In this document: piece after piece, positions 9,073 to 18,641 of the stretch | Layout: every line of letters starts with the position of its first letter | How positions within the stretch are numbered: the first letter of the stretch is position 1 | Source: Paraglaciecola chathamensis S18K6 | GTDB lineage: Bacteria > Pseudomonadota > Gammaproteobacteria > Enterobacterales > Alteromonadaceae | Direction of reading: 5' to 3' | NCBI GenBank assembly: GCA_000314955.1 | Contig: BAEM01000045.1 | Coordinates: forward strand, 23,543-87,542 | DNA: 64,000 nt | The notes under the pieces: model-generated | Database searches by the model: none | What the model saw: only the letters and a program-made list of their open reading frames with translations | What the model was told of the DNA's origin: nothing | Made by a program: the position numbers and the translations under genes

Positions 9073-11457
9073 TTAACGTTGCAATGTTTGTAGCTTAGAT
9101 TGGTATTGTTGTGCCTTGTCATTCTGGCCAGTTTTGCGTAAATAACTGATAAGGGCACTCATCACATCCCCATCCCTCGGCCAGCGCTGATGGGCTTTTT
9201 CCAATTCACTAATAGCGAGCTTGATCTGATCTTGTTGCTCAAGTCCAACCGCATAAATATAGGCAAAAGACGGCATTGCTTCATCGCTGTGTGCCGCTAT
9301 TTTTAAGTTACTCAGGGCTTGCCCATATTGTTTCTGACGAATTTTGAATAAACCTAACGCATGATTAGCTTGAGCGTTGTTCGGTTCAACTTTCAACGCC
9401 TTACTCAAATATCCCGCGCCTTTTTCATCTTGACCTTGCTGACGGTAAAATTCAGAAATTTGAATTAACACAGGTATATAACTGGGTTCAATTTTATACG
9501 CGGTTATATAAGCCTGCTCTGCGCCCGCTAAATCGCCTAGCTGAGTGTTTAAATTGCCAATGGCCAGCTGAGTAATAGGTGAATCAGCATTTATCTCAAG
9601 CATTTCACGATATTCGTTTAGCAAGGGCTGTAGATTAGCTTTGTCGCTGCGAGACAACTGTCCTAGGCTATCGGTGAGTAATCGCGCCATTTCAAAACGC
9701 ACTGACTTACTGGGCTCATTCAGCTTTTGGCTTAAAACCTGCCAACGAGCTTGGGGGCTTAGGATTTCCAGCGACTCTACCGCAGCTCGGCGCAGCAAAG
9801 CGCTGTCACTCTCGAGATTTTCAAGGGCAATATCTACCCCTTGTTGCGAGCGGTACTGGCTCAAGTCTGCCAACAAAGATGCTTGTCGCAAGCGGCTGTT
9901 AGCTGGGTTTTGTATAAAGGCGATCGCTTGTTCTAGGCCTTCAGGCGTACCATCTTGCACCTGCTGGCGCGTAGCTTGCCATACATTCGAATTTGTATTG
10001 CTACCCCATACTTTTTGGCTCTTCTGGCGCCAATGATCATCCTCTTTATCGTGACACGCCAAGCACGTTTGCGGCTCACTTGAGTCACCATTAAAGCTCA
10101 GATCAGGAATTAAAAAGCTGTGATCGCGCCTGTCGTCTACGCCCATATAGGTTTTTTCAGGCATATGACAATTCACGCACATAGCGCCTTCGGTTTGTGG
10201 CGCATGGTGGTGATGCTCAGGGCTGTTAAAAGTTTCTGCTTGATGGCACTGTAAGCACAAGCCATTGCCTTGAATTTTGACCTTACCTGTGTGGGCGTTA
10301 TGGCAGTTTGAGCACGTCACACCAGCATGCTGCATTTTACTTTGCATGAACGAGCCTGCGACAAACACCTCTTCATTTATGCTGCCATTTACATGGTAAA
10401 ACGGTGCGCGGATCCACTCCAGCCGGTTGTCATCGACGAAACGTTGCTGGGGCTGCTTAGCATGAGGATTGTGGTTACTTTTACCGTGGATGTCCTGATA
10501 ATTCTTTTTGGAATTTGCAGCTGTTTTATCATGGGTGTCTTGATAATTCTTTTTGGGATTTGCAGCTGTCTTATCATGGGTGTCTTGATAAGCTTGCTCA
10601 GTGTTAGTGAATGGTTGGGTTAATGGCGTGCGCAACGAATGGCAACGCGCACACACATTAATTTCACTGTTGTTTGGTTTTCCATCGGCATGGGCAATCG
10701 GATTATTCGGGCTAAACGAAAAGTTTTTTAGCGCGGGTAAGGTTTGACGAAAGCCTGAATCTTGCGCGCTCAGCGCCCCCTTTTTTGCTAGCTTGATGTG
10801 TTGCCCTGCGGGCCCGTGGCAACTCTCACAGGCGACGTTTACTTCACTAAATTGCGTAGCAAATGTATTGCTTTTCGGCTCAAAATTGCGTTTGAGATCA
10901 GTTGTATGACAATCCGCACAGCGGCTGTTCCAGTTTTGAAAATGACGCTGCCAAAAGAAAGGATGTTCAGGTGTGATTTTTTCAATAGGTTGTAAATGAA
11001 ACCAACGTTGTCCGCCCTCTTCTTTGCTGCGGCTGTCCCAAGCAATATTAAACGCTTGTAACTTCCCCTCACCCACATCGACTAAGTACTGCTGTAGCGG
11101 GTAAAAACCGAAGGTGTAGGGCACATCAAAGGTTTGGACTTTATTCTGTTTGTTGGTAGTGGTTAACTTGTACTGACCATCTTCAACAAAAAAGCGGGTC
11201 GCTATGTCGTGAAAGTTCACTTCAATATCATTGAAATCACCTAGCACAGTGTCTTTGTTCGCCGTTTGCATGGCTTTGAAATGATCGGACTGTTGCCACT
11301 GGTCATATTCACTTTGATGGCAACTTTGGCATGCTTGCACGCCAATATAATCTGACTCACCTTTTACTTGTGCCCAAAGCAAAGTATGGCTAAAAAGGAA
11401 CATCAAGCCCAATATAAAGGGTAATATACCACGCAACACTTTTTGCTCGCTCCCCAC
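9073..11457 (-). CDS. Secreted octahaem cytochrome c with C-terminal TPR domain
   Basis: A 794-residue periplasmic electron-transfer protein. A signal peptide (hydrophobic segment GILPFILGLMFLFSHTLLWA, about residues 10-29) is followed by eight CxxCH haem-binding motifs: CQSCH, CADCH, CESCH, CARCH, CSNCH, CLQCH, CVNCH and CLACH. Residues 500-600 look like HEAT-type helices, and residues about 630-790 contain TPR repeats (QLAIGNLNTQLGDLAGAEQAY, ANHALGLFKIRQKQYGQAL). Such cytochrome-c554-like/TPR proteins are known in marine gammaproteobacteria, but their redox partner is not. Translation starts at GTG 11457 with only a weak ribosome site. Between haems 4 and 5 there is a low-complexity insert made of a 15-residue tandem repeat. 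The gene stands alone, divergent from hmgA. Confidence 0.88.
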   Translation of the reverse strand: MGSEQKVLRGILPFILGLMFLFSHTLLWAQVKGESDYIGVQACQSCHQSEYDQWQQSDHFKAMQTANKDTVLGDFNDIEVNFHDIATRFFVEDGQYKLTTTNKQNKVQTFDVPYTFGFYPLQQYLVDVGEGKLQAFNIAWDSRSKEEGGQRWFHLQPIEKITPEHPFFWQRHFQNWNSRCADCHTTDLKRNFEPKSNTFATQFSEVNVACESCHGPAGQHIKLAKKGALSAQDSGFRQTLPALKNFSFSPNNPIAHADGKPNNSEINVCARCHSLRTPLTQPFTNTEQAYQDTHDKTAANPKKNYQDTHDKTAANSKKNYQDIHGKSNHNPHAKQPQQRFVDDNRLEWIRAPFYHVNGSINEEVFVAGSFMQSKMQHAGVTCSNCHNAHTGKVKIQGNGLCLQCHQAETFNSPEHHHHAPQTEGAMCVNCHMPEKTYMGVDDRRDHSFLIPDLSFNGDSSEPQTCLACHDKEDDHWRQKSQKVWGSNTNSNVWQATRQQVQDGTPEGLEQAIAFIQNPANSRLRQASLLADLSQYRSQQGVDIALENLESDSALLRRAAVESLEILSPQARWQVLSQKLNEPSKSVRFEMARLLTDSLGQLSRSDKANLQPLLNEYREMLEINADSPITQLAIGNLNTQLGDLAGAEQAYITAYKIEPSYIPVLIQISEFYRQQGQDEKGAGYLSKALKVEPNNAQANHALGLFKIRQKQYGQALSNLKIAAHSDEAMPSFAYIYAVGLEQQDQIKLAISELEKAHQRWPRDGDVMSALISYLRKTGQNDKAQQYQSKLQTLQR
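10496..10585 (-). repeat. 45-bp in-frame tandem repeat in the cytochrome gene
   Basis: Two nearly identical 45-base units (10496-10540 and 10541-10585, three visible differences) encode repeats of the type YQDTHDKTAANPKKN, with a partial third copy (YQDIHGKSNHN) adjoining. The unit is an exact multiple of three, so copy-number change would keep the frame. It codes for a charged, flexible linker between haem motifs CARCH and CSNCH. Confidence 0.9.
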
Positions 11458-12256
11458 CTCGTTACTCCCTTACTTTCTTGCTTTTACACGCTAATTCGCT
11501 ATACAGATAAATCGGGGTGCGTATGTCTAAGTTTCATCAAGAATATCGATTCGCATCTACATACTTCGCCTTTACAAACTAACCAAACATAACATGTTGT
11601 TTATTCACACAAATGTAACATGCATTAGGCTACAGACAAAGAAGCGTCGTAGTGCATATCGTATTTTAATGTCCCTCGACAAGGATATAGCAACGCCTGT
11701 CTGAGCAGTAAAGATTAAAAATGAATTCATGCCGCATGCGTTACCAGCTAACGTGCATGTCACAATAAGCGTCAGCGAGTCGCCTTTCGCGGTTACATCG
11801 CCTGATGACATGAAAAGATCGTAACGTGAAAAAGCGCGTGAACTGGAAAAAGCTCTGCGGCGTTAAAGCAAGTTCAGTAGCGTTCCGCTTGCCTGTTTCC
11901 CTCCTCATTAACTCGTTCATTTCATGCAGTTCAAAGCCACGATATATAGCAAAGGCAATAGCCAAAAAACACAAGTCATACAAGACCCTTTGAAATGTCT
12001 TTTAGTCACAAGGATTAACCACAGCATGACCTGATTGATGGCTTGGTCACAGTTTATTTTACGAGGGGCTGGGCATAAAAGAGAAACAAAAGTTTACAGA
12101 TAGCGTGTCAAAGTTCAGAGCTAATTACGTCATTTTACTGTTAATCCATTGTCATCAGTTGGTTAAAAAATTAGATTAAAACATAGACTTCCCGCTTATT
12201 TATAAAAGCTATTATCGGATGAAGGTCGTTTATTTTCGCGTTTCACAGGACAACAC
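11458..12256. other. Long non-coding spacer between divergent genes
   Basis: About 800 bases separate the divergent cytochrome and hmgA genes. Two overlapping minus-strand open frames here (11605-11811, 11741-11983) have no ribosome site, no recognisable family and odd composition, so I do not call them. The last 150 bases before hmgA are AT-rich and should hold its promoter. I see no clear operator or terminator. Confidence 0.5.
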
Positions 12257-13561
12257 ATGAGCACAAACACTGAGCTTTCATATTTAGCCGGTTTCAACAA
12301 CGAACACCAAACAGAAGCCCTACCAGGTGCGCTCCCTGTAGGGCAGTTCAGCCCACAGCGCTGCCCATATGGGCTTTACGCCGAGCAATTTAGTACCAGT
12401 GCATTTACGCGCCCACGTCACGAAAACCGGCGCACGTGGACTTACCGAATTCGCCCTTCTATTGCCATGGGTGACTTTAACAAAATGGATAAAGGCGCTG
12501 TGTGCTCAGGGCCTATCACCGAGGTGGATTGCCCGCCCAATGTCATGCGCTGGGACGCTCTACCCATCCCAGAAGCCCCAACAGACTTTATTGATGGCCT
12601 AACCACCATGGCGGCCAACGGTGATGTGCGAGGTCAATCAGGGATCGGTATTCATGTGTATACCGCCAACCAAGGTATGGGCGATCGTTCGTTCTATTCC
12701 GCTGACGGCGAGTTACTCTTTATTCCTCAACTTGGGGAGTTTATGGCGATAACCGAAATGGGCAAGTTAGCCATTAAACCTGGGGAAATCTTGCTAATCC
12801 CGCGAGGCATAAAGTTTAAAATTGAGCCCATAAATGGCCCCATAAGGGGTTACCTGTGTGAAAATTATGGCAGCCCAATGGAGCTAGCCGAGCGCGGGCC
12901 CGCTGGCGCAAACGGCTTCGCTAATCAAAGAGACTTTGAATATCCCGTAGCCTATTTTGAGGATAGCGAAGAGCAACACACAGTTGTGGCTAAATTTTGC
13001 GGTGAGTTGTACCAGGCCAAACAAAATCACAGCCCGTTTGATGTAGTGGCGTGGGTTGGCAACAGCGCACCTTATAAATACGACTTGTCCCGTTTTAATG
13101 TGCTCAACACTGTCAGTTTTGATCACCCCGACCCATCAATTTTTACCGTTTTAACCTCGCCTAGTGGTGAAACAGGCGTAGCCAATGTCGATTTTGTGAT
13201 TTTCCCACCACGCTGGATGGTGGCCGAAAATACGTTCCGCCCACCTTGGTACCACAGAAACTTTATGAGTGAGTTTATGGGCTTGATTGAAGGCACATAT
13301 GATGCCAAAGAGAAAGGCTTTGCCCCCGGCGGTATGAGCCTACATAACTGTATGACACCCCATGGCCCAGAGGCCGACGTATTCGAGAAAGCCACCCAAG
13401 CTGAGCTTGTCCCTCAGCGCTATGAAAACACCATGGCATTTATGCTTGAATCACGTTACATCATTGCACCGACAGAATTTGCCCTTAACACGCCCCAACG
13501 CCAAAAACAGTATTTGGCCTGTTGGGGCGACCTTAAAAAACATTTTAACGGCCAGCCATAG
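12257..13561 (+). CDS. hmgA: Homogentisate 1,2-dioxygenase
   Basis: Non-haem iron dioxygenase that opens the ring of homogentisate to maleylacetoacetate in tyrosine and phenylalanine breakdown. Family hallmarks are all present: the N-terminal YLAGFNNEHQTEALPGALPVG, the PRHENRRTWTYRI segment, and the iron ligands. YHRNFMSEF supplies His333 and Glu339, and CMTPHGPE supplies His369, with exactly the spacing of the human ligands His335, Glu341, His371. Length (434) is normal. ATG at 12257 follows CACAGGACAAC. It leads a three-gene run hmgA-fahA-maiA; 4-hydroxyphenylpyruvate dioxygenase is not in the window. Confidence 0.97.
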   Translation: MSTNTELSYLAGFNNEHQTEALPGALPVGQFSPQRCPYGLYAEQFSTSAFTRPRHENRRTWTYRIRPSIAMGDFNKMDKGAVCSGPITEVDCPPNVMRWDALPIPEAPTDFIDGLTTMAANGDVRGQSGIGIHVYTANQGMGDRSFYSADGELLFIPQLGEFMAITEMGKLAIKPGEILLIPRGIKFKIEPINGPIRGYLCENYGSPMELAERGPAGANGFANQRDFEYPVAYFEDSEEQHTVVAKFCGELYQAKQNHSPFDVVAWVGNSAPYKYDLSRFNVLNTVSFDHPDPSIFTVLTSPSGETGVANVDFVIFPPRWMVAENTFRPPWYHRNFMSEFMGLIEGTYDAKEKGFAPGGMSLHNCMTPHGPEADVFEKATQAELVPQRYENTMAFMLESRYIIAPTEFALNTPQRQKQYLACWGDLKKHFNGQP

Positions 13562-13591
13562 CCACCAGTGAATAACATAGGAATTAATATC

Positions 13592-14905
13592 ATGACGTTA
13601 TTAAACGAAACTCACGATCCAGCACGTAAAAGCTGGGTCGATTCAGCCAATGGCCACGACCAATTTCCCATTCAAAATTTACCTTTTTCGATATTTCGCG
13701 AAGCAAACGGCCAAACCCAATGGCGCGGTGGCGTCGCCATTGGTGATTTTATTCTCGATATGGCTAAAGTCGCCAAATTAAACATGTTCGATGGCGCTGC
13801 CCAGCGCGGCGCACAAGCAGCGGGTGAAACAAGCCTTAACACCTTGATGGGCCTAGGGGCGACAACAAACTCAGCGCTACGTTTGGCGCTATCAAATGCC
13901 TTAAGTGAAGGGTCAGCACTTCAAGGTGCGCTCGAAGATTGCTTAATCGCCCACACTGACGCTGAATTTAACATGCCATGCCAAGTTACTGATTACACTG
14001 ATTTTTACACCTCTATTCACCATGCAACAGCAGTGGGTAGTTTATTTCGTCCAGACAATCCGCTACTGCCAAACTACAAATGGGTACCGATTGGCTATCA
14101 CGGCCGCTCGTCAAGTATTGATGTGTCTGGGCAAGCCTTTCCTCGCCCTATCGGCCAAACCAAAAAGCCCGATGCGAATACCCCTGATTTCGGCCCATGC
14201 CAACGCCTTGATTATGAACTTGAAATGGGGGTATTTATTGGTCAAGGAACACGTCTTGGCGAGCGCATCAATATTACTGACGCCGAACAACACATTTTTG
14301 GTATGTGTATTTTAAATGACTGGTCGGCGCGCGATATTCAAGCTTGGGAATACCAACCCCTTGGGCCATTTCTCGCTAAAAATTTCGCTTCTACTATATC
14401 TCCATGGATAGTCACCACCGAAGCCCTTGCGCCATTTAGAGAGGCCTTTACTCGCCCAGAAAGTGACCCGCAGCCCCTTGAATATTTGACCAGCGAGGCG
14501 AATACCCAAGCCGGTAATCTTGATATAGAGCTAAGCTGCCTGATCCAAACAGAGAAAATGCGCCAAAGTAATCAAGCACCGCAGCAATTATCACAATCAA
14601 ACTTCAAACACTCATATTGGACACCTGCACAGTTAGTTACCCACCACAGTGTTAATGGTTGCCCAATGACCCCAGGCGACTTATTAGGCTCAGGCACACA
14701 ATCAGGCCCGCAAGCCGACGAAGCAGGCTCGCTGCTGGAACTTACGCACGGTGGAAAGCAATCCCTGACGCTAGAAAATGGAGAATCGCGAAAATTTTTA
14801 GAAGACGGTGACAGCATAATTATGCGTGCACATTGCAGCCGTGACGGCGCTGTTACCATAGGTTTTGGTGAAGTGATTGGCACTTTGTTGCCTGCTCGTC
14901 CCTAA
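13592..14905 (+). CDS. fahA: Fumarylacetoacetase
   Basis: Hydrolyses fumarylacetoacetate to fumarate and acetoacetate, the last step of homogentisate catabolism. The sequence shows the FAH N-terminal SH3-like region (LPFSIFREANGQTQWRGGVAIG) and the catalytic domain with DFYTSIHHATAVGSLFRP, YHGRSSSIDVSG, the metal-site segment LDYELEMGVFIG and WEYQPLGPFLAKNFASTISP. I use the ATG at 13592 (437 residues), preceded by AGGA; an in-frame GTG at 13568 would add eight residues. It begins 30 bases after hmgA, so the two are surely cotranscribed. Confidence 0.96.
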   Translation: MTLLNETHDPARKSWVDSANGHDQFPIQNLPFSIFREANGQTQWRGGVAIGDFILDMAKVAKLNMFDGAAQRGAQAAGETSLNTLMGLGATTNSALRLALSNALSEGSALQGALEDCLIAHTDAEFNMPCQVTDYTDFYTSIHHATAVGSLFRPDNPLLPNYKWVPIGYHGRSSSIDVSGQAFPRPIGQTKKPDANTPDFGPCQRLDYELEMGVFIGQGTRLGERINITDAEQHIFGMCILNDWSARDIQAWEYQPLGPFLAKNFASTISPWIVTTEALAPFREAFTRPESDPQPLEYLTSEANTQAGNLDIELSCLIQTEKMRQSNQAPQQLSQSNFKHSYWTPAQLVTHHSVNGCPMTPGDLLGSGTQSGPQADEAGSLLELTHGGKQSLTLENGESRKFLEDGDSIIMRAHCSRDGAVTIGFGEVIGTLLPARP

Positions 14906-14997
14906 ATCGAGTCTGATTTCGCCAACTTTAAACTCGTTGAGCACGCTGCACTTGTGCTCAACGTATTCACGCGATTGGGATCTTAGGAAAACAAATC

Positions 14998-15651
14998 ATG
15001 AAACTACTCACTTACTTTCGCTCATCAGCGGCCTATCGGGTACGTATCGCATTAAACTTAAAAAGCATCAAACATGAGCTTGTTCCAGTGAATTTGCTTA
15101 AAGGTGAACATCTGGGGGCAGAATATACCTCTTTGCAACCACAAGGATTAGTGCCATGTATGCAGCTTGATAATGGAGAAGTGTTGACGCAATCCGGGGC
15201 GATCCTAGCTTATCTTGAAGGTCAATACTCCGAATACCCTTTGATGCCAGATGACCTAATGGCGGCCGTCAAGGTACGCAGCATAGTGGATATAATAGCC
15301 TGTGACATTCACCCAGTGAATAATTTGCGCGTATTGAAATATCTCAGTAACGATTTGGCTGTGCAAGATACGCAAAAGCAGCAATGGTATCGCCACTGGA
15401 TTGAACAAGGCTTTAACGCCATTGAAGCCCAGCTCGTAGCTGATGAAGGCCCCGCTAATCAAGCCAAGTACGCTCTAGGAAAAAAAATCACCATGGCCGA
15501 TGTTTATTTGATTCCACAGGTATACAACGCCTTGCGGTTCAATGTAGACATGCAGCCCTACCCTAAGATAATGCGCGCTTATCAAGCCTGTAACGAACTA
15601 CAGGCGTTCACCCTTGCAGCACCAAAAAACCAGCCAGACAGCACACTCTAA
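14998..15651 (+). CDS. maiA: Maleylacetoacetate isomerase (zeta-class GST)
   Basis: Glutathione-dependent isomerase converting maleylacetoacetate to fumarylacetoacetate. The N-terminus MKLLTYFRSSAAYRVRIALN holds the zeta-class active-site motif (SSxxxRVRIAL), followed by the thioredoxin-fold segment LTQSGAILAYLE and the C-terminal helical domain with ITMADVYLIPQVYNALRF. Length 217 is typical. It lies 92 bases after fahA on the same strand and completes the pathway between the dioxygenase and the hydrolase. Confidence 0.95.
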   Translation: MKLLTYFRSSAAYRVRIALNLKSIKHELVPVNLLKGEHLGAEYTSLQPQGLVPCMQLDNGEVLTQSGAILAYLEGQYSEYPLMPDDLMAAVKVRSIVDIIACDIHPVNNLRVLKYLSNDLAVQDTQKQQWYRHWIEQGFNAIEAQLVADEGPANQAKYALGKKITMADVYLIPQVYNALRFNVDMQPYPKIMRAYQACNELQAFTLAAPKNQPDSTL

Positions 15652-15827
15652 CCTAACCTTGCGTCACGGGTATCAGATAACAGGTGTTGAGTGACATGTT
15701 TTGCGTTGCGGACAAAGATGAATAACACACATCTAAAAACGAATCTCTTTTTGCGAATACCATTTTCAACTCACTCAGGATAGGATACCGCCACAGCGCT
15801 AACAACCAGAGAACGAGGCAAATTTTC

Positions 15828-16759
15828 ATGACAACCCATGTGCTTTTTCGCGGCCCTCAATCACGCAACGATAACTGGCAAACATTGTTTGCTGATGCCC
15901 TGCCTGATGTAACTTGGCATCACTGGCCACACGTTGAAAATAAAGCCGCAATCGAGCTGATGATAGTGTGGAAATTACCCCGTGATTACCAACAAGACTA
16001 CCCCAACCTAAAAGTCATATTTTCTGTTGGTGCCGGCGTTGACCAACTCGATTTGGCCAGCGTGCCTGAGCATATTCAGGTAGTACGAATGCTCGACCCT
16101 GGTATTACCAAAGGCATGAGCGAATTTATTGCTATGCATGTGCTGAATATTCACCGAGATACCTTTTCATATATCAATGCTAATAAAAACGCGACGTGGC
16201 AGCAAATACCCACTATCCCGAGCAAAAAAAGGCGCGTGGGTATTTTTGGTTTAGGTCATTTGGGTCAAGCAGCAGCAAAACGGTTTTAGATTTGGGTTTT
16301 AGCGTCAATGGCTGGAGTCGCAGCCCGAAACAAGTGAGTCAGGTAAACTGCTTTAGCGGCGATAAGGAATTGCCCGAGTTTTTATCTCAAACAGATATTC
16401 TAGTGTCCTTAGTACCGCTCACACCAGAAACACGGGGCATACTCAATTTAAATACCTTGAGCCTATTACCTAAAGGGGCAAGCATCATTAATGTAGGGCG
16501 CGGTGAACAACTTATTCCAGAAGATGTAATCACGCTGCTGGACGCAGAGCATTTGGCCCATGCAGTGCTCGATGTATTTGCTATCGAGCCACTGCCTGAA
16601 ACTCACCCACTATGGCAGCACCCTCAGGTTTTGGTGACTCCGCATATCGCTGCGGTAACCCAAGACGATAGCGCAGGCCAAGTTTTACTGGCCAATGTGC
16701 AGCGTTACATTAATCAAACGCCGTTGATTGGCGCAGTGGACAGAGAACTTGGTTACTGA
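15828..16759 (+). pseudogene. ghrA: Frameshifted D-2-hydroxyacid dehydrogenase (glyoxylate/hydroxypyruvate reductase GhrA type)
   Basis: Two frames together make one complete NAD(P)H-dependent 2-hydroxyacid dehydrogenase of about 310 residues. The first frame (15828-16289) has the N-terminal domain and the nucleotide-binding GIFGLGHLGQAA, then ends at TAG directly after AAKRF. The second frame (from about 16283) continues without loss as VLDLGFSVNGWSRSPKQ and carries the substrate/catalytic segments SLVPLTPETRGILN, INVGRGEQLI, AVLDVFAIEPLPETHPLW and VTPHIAAVT, ending at 16759. One base is missing near 16283 relative to an intact gene. No slippery heptamer or following pseudoknot is evident, so this is a recent null mutation or a sequencing error. 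It follows maiA by 176 bases. Confidence 0.88.
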
Positions 16760-16790
16760 GCGCTGTAACCACGACTAACAAGGAGGCTTA

Positions 16791-17216
16791 GTGAGTATCA
16801 CCTTTGTAGCAACTGAAAACCTTCACCGGGCAGCACGTTTCACCTATGAGAATATGCGTGTCTACTATGAACAATTCGCCCCAGATTGGAATGTGGCTAA
16901 AGTACTTGAAGTGACCCAGGAACTGGAAAACCTCGATATCGTGTTTCAGCAAGAAGTAGTCGGTGTGATGAGATTAGCGACCGGCGATGAAGGGTATATT
17001 TTACGAGATCTTCAAGTGCTACCCACCTTTCAAAATCGAGGTATTGGTAAAGCAGCGGTAAAGGAAGCAAAGCGCATAGCCGCTAACGCCAACGTCAATA
17101 CCCTCACCTTGCGAGTATTAAAAATAAGCCCTGCCATCACGCTGTATACAAGAAATGGTTTTACGATACGCAGCGAAGATGAACGCTTTTATCATATGGC
17201 AGCAAACGTTCGTTAG
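16791..17216 (+). CDS. GNAT-family N-acetyltransferase
   Basis: A single-domain acetyltransferase of 141 residues. The acetyl-CoA binding motif is clear: LRDLQVLPTFQNRGIGKAAV (about residues 76-95, with the QxxGxG/A loop as QNRGIG), followed by LRVLKISPAITLYTRNGFT, the typical motif B. The substrate is unknown. The start is GTG at 16791, supported by GGAGG seven bases upstream. It follows the broken dehydrogenase by 31 bases and is followed by a hairpin terminator, so the two probably share a transcript. Confidence 0.85.
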   Translation: MSITFVATENLHRAARFTYENMRVYYEQFAPDWNVAKVLEVTQELENLDIVFQQEVVGVMRLATGDEGYILRDLQVLPTFQNRGIGKAAVKEAKRIAANANVNTLTLRVLKISPAITLYTRNGFTIRSEDERFYHMAANVR

Positions 17217-17229
17217 GCGTTACTATAAA

Positions 17230-17270
17230 AACGGTTAAGGGTTGTCGCGATAACCGTTGAGCGTTTTCTC
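17230..17270 (+). terminator. Rho-independent terminator after the acetyltransferase gene
   Basis: AACGGTTA (17230-17237) pairs perfectly with TAACCGTT (17251-17258) across a 13-base loop and is followed by GAGCGTTTTCTCTT. The T-run is interrupted, so strength is moderate. Confidence 0.6.
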
Positions 17271-17357
17271 TTAGCCTGTTTGCTGTGCAGGCGATAAAAA
17301 AAAGGGTGCGAGCACGCCTTAGCTAACGTATTTCTGAATAAGTAAATAACCAAGCAA

Positions 17358-17384
17358 CCATCCATCCATCCATCCATCCATCCA
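17358..17384. repeat. Tetranucleotide tract (CCAT), about 6.75 copies
   Basis: An uninterrupted run of CCAT units lies in the gap between two convergent genes, 58 bases beyond the stop codon of the bestrophin gene. A 60-codon minus-strand frame runs through it but has no family match, so I treat it as non-coding. Such tracts change length by slippage. Confidence 0.95.
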
Positions 17385-17441
17385 AAAGATACCAATCAAA
17401 ATTGCGTTCACGCTGCCTTTATATTTGGAGTCTAACGCACA

Positions 17442-18368
17442 CTAGGCTAGGCGGTGTTTTTTTGCTTCGATAGGATCAGGTAATGGCTTCTCACCGAGTA
17501 TATCCAACAGGTTAATTTCTATCGTCCGCGAAATAGCGTGCAAAGGTAAGTGATTTGCAGACAGACCAAAAGGCGCGGCCAACTCTTCGCTTAACGCATC
17601 TAAACCAAAAAAGGTGTAGGCAATAATAGCGCTGAACAAAGGCGTGACTAAGCCCTGAGTCGCTACGATGCCAAAGGGTAAAATGAAGCAATACAAGTAC
17701 GCCGTACGCTGCACGAGTAACATGTACGCGAATGGCAGCGGGGTAGTTTGAATTCGCTCACACGCCGCCTGCACTTCTGCCATCGCAGTAATGTGCTCAT
17801 GCAAGCTCACTTGCAAAATGTCTGACAACAAACCTTGCTCCCGGCACTGCCTGATTTTTAGCGAGATCAAACGCAATATGGCATCTGGAAGGCTGTTTGC
17901 TGCGCGCAAGAATGGTGTGTCTTGTTCAGTGACATACCCTTGTATGTCGGGCCATGCATCAGTATTACGAAGTTTATGGCGCAGTGCGTGAACAAAGGCA
18001 ATGGATAGCTTAATGGCATATTTTTGTGCATCAGCACCTGCTTTTTCACTGCCGTCAATGTAAGACACCAATTGGCGCGATAAACTGCGCGAGGCCACCA
18101 CCAATTGCCCCCACTGCTTACGCCCCTCCCACCAACGATCGTAACTAGCATTATTTCTAAAACCAAGAAACAGCGACAGCGCGACACCAAACAAAGCCAC
18201 AGGTGCAAGGGTAAAATCAGGGAATACTTTAGGGTAAAAATGTTGAGCCACCGACACTGCCACGCCCAGCAATGTAATGAACAGAATTTTTCCGTAGATG
18301 AGCGGTAAAACCGACCCACGCAAAATAAAAAACAACCTAAATGAATGAGGGGTATCGCGAACTATCAT
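17442..18368 (-). CDS. Bestrophin-family channel protein (UPF0187/YneE type)
   Basis: An inner-membrane protein of 308 residues with the bacterial bestrophin pattern: MIVRDTPHSFRLFFILRGSV at the start, two hydrophobic helices, then the diagnostic LSLFLGFRNNASYDRWWEGRKQWG and, later, the PLPFAYMLLVQRTAYLYCFILPFG helix and FFGLDALSEELAAPFG. Bacterial homologues form pentameric ion channels; those studied conduct cations, while animal homologues are chloride channels. I start at ATG 18368, which has GAGGC upstream; a longer frame begins at 18395 without support. It is divergent from atoE. Confidence 0.88.
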   Translation of the reverse strand: MIVRDTPHSFRLFFILRGSVLPLIYGKILFITLLGVAVSVAQHFYPKVFPDFTLAPVALFGVALSLFLGFRNNASYDRWWEGRKQWGQLVVASRSLSRQLVSYIDGSEKAGADAQKYAIKLSIAFVHALRHKLRNTDAWPDIQGYVTEQDTPFLRAANSLPDAILRLISLKIRQCREQGLLSDILQVSLHEHITAMAEVQAACERIQTTPLPFAYMLLVQRTAYLYCFILPFGIVATQGLVTPLFSAIIAYTFFGLDALSEELAAPFGLSANHLPLHAISRTIEINLLDILGEKPLPDPIEAKKHRLA

Positions 18369-18641
18369 AAGTGCCTCAAGCTGGGTATTGCACATGCATC
18401 AAGCTAGGTATTATAAAGGCAAACCCCTCGTTAGTTTGTTAATAGATTGAATAGATAGGTTTGTACTTATTGGTTTTTTTCAGGCTAATTCAGGGTGTGG
18501 GTTAAAACCTGATACGCTGCTTCATGTCACGCGTTATCGCCAACTGTGTCACCGGCTTTCCAGCAACAATACCAAGGCATATACTTTGACTTAAAATACG
18601 CTAAGATACGTCTTGTTATCAATATGTTGTAGGCGTTCTAT

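Noticed and set aside
11605..11983. Two overlapping minus-strand frames upstream of the cytochrome gene
   Set aside because: No ribosome site and no family features; they overlap each other in different frames.
16270..16300. Programmed -1 frameshifting in the ghrA-like gene
   Set aside because: The sequence at the shift is not of the X XXY YYZ type and no downstream stem or pseudoknot is evident; mutation or error is simpler.
17213..17395. 60-codon frame through the CCAT tract (repeated WMDG)
   Set aside because: It runs through a simple repeat and a terminator hairpin; not gene-like.
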